Below are positions 40,365-40,413 of a DNA stretch of 40,413 nucleotides, in pieces. The position numbers and the translations under genes were made by a program. Below the pieces are notes generated by a model. It was not told the DNA's origin. It saw only the letters and a list, made by a program, of their open reading frames with translations, and searched no databases. The stretch lies in the NCBI GenBank assembly GCA_017617395.1, contig JAFZWG010000045.1, positions 1 to 40,413 on the forward strand, read 5' to 3'. The stretch comes from Lachnospiraceae bacterium. GTDB taxonomy: Bacteria; Bacillota; Clostridia; Lachnospirales; Lachnospiraceae. Position 1 is the first letter of the stretch; the number at the start of each line of letters is the position of its first letter.

Positions 40365-40413
40365 GATGACAGAGGGACAGTCCCCAGTTGTCATCTTGGG
40401 TGGAGATGACAAC
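40365..40413. repeat. BIME-like REP pair, cut by the window end
   Basis: A full 31-nt unit (40365-40395), a 9-nt spacer, then GATGACAAC (40405-40413) opening a second unit in opposite orientation. Same structure as the pair at 35580-35650. Confidence 0.85.

Noticed and set aside
1-40413. tRNA or rRNA genes
   Set aside because: I found no cloverleaf with GTTCRAATC-type T-arm or any rRNA core sequence on either strand.

Overview
The window reads as chromosomal DNA of a high-GC (high fifties by eye) anaerobic Firmicute of the Clostridia, most likely Lachnospiraceae or a close relative. The evidence is the Gram-positive gene content (BceRS-type two-component system, T-box leader, TPP riboswitch, sortase-dependent pilus), strict Shine-Dalgarno sites, near-consensus sigma-A promoters with 17-bp spacers, oxygen-defence genes of anaerobes (rubrerythrin, desulfoferrodoxin), xylan-degrading enzymes and extracellular Thr-Pro linkers. 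Every confident protein gene lies on the minus strand, so transcription runs from high to low coordinates. The long plus-strand ORFs are antisense shadows.

Layout. 1-4251: an envelope-stress module made of a small XRE-type regulator, an OmpR-type response regulator, a BceS-type histidine kinase, a PdaA-like polysaccharide deacetylase and a BceA-type ABC ATPase cut by the window edge. A perfect promoter carries a palindromic operator in its spacer, and a BceR-like site precedes the ATPase. 4256-7735: a COG3044 ATPase, a small AT-rich island holding a probable small structured transcript with a 21-codon ORF and a long inverted repeat, and a seven-zinc-ribbon protein. 7891-10806: a cytoplasmic esterase-GH43 fusion. 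11006-25732: a pilus locus read as response regulator, histidine kinase, major pilin, SipA-like inactive signal peptidase, class B sortase, and a 2701-residue adhesin. 25741-27014: a superoxide reductase-rubrerythrin operon. 27142-28488: a MATE exporter. 28651-30406: TrpB2 under a tryptophan-type T-box. 30468-31691: a GH10 xylanase lipoprotein. 31808-35556: two paralogous membrane metallophosphoesterases around a secreted protein. 35930-40362: a thiamin operon (TPP riboswitch, thiW, thiM, thiED, thiC).

How the parts work together. The pilus locus resembles the streptococcal FCT type: an FctA-like pilin, a class B sortase and a signal-peptidase homologue whose Ser-Lys dyad is replaced by Asp and Gly. 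The thiamin operon makes the pyrimidine de novo through ThiC but salvages thiazole through ThiW and ThiM. The GH10 xylanase works outside the cell, while the esterase-GH43 fusion probably finishes imported fragments.

Beyond genes, three patterns stand out. The octamer GGAAAATG/CATTTTCC occurs at least 27 times where about one is expected by chance. Hairpin REP/BIME-like repeats lie at both ends of the thiamin operon. Two promoters share bases with terminator-like inverted repeats.
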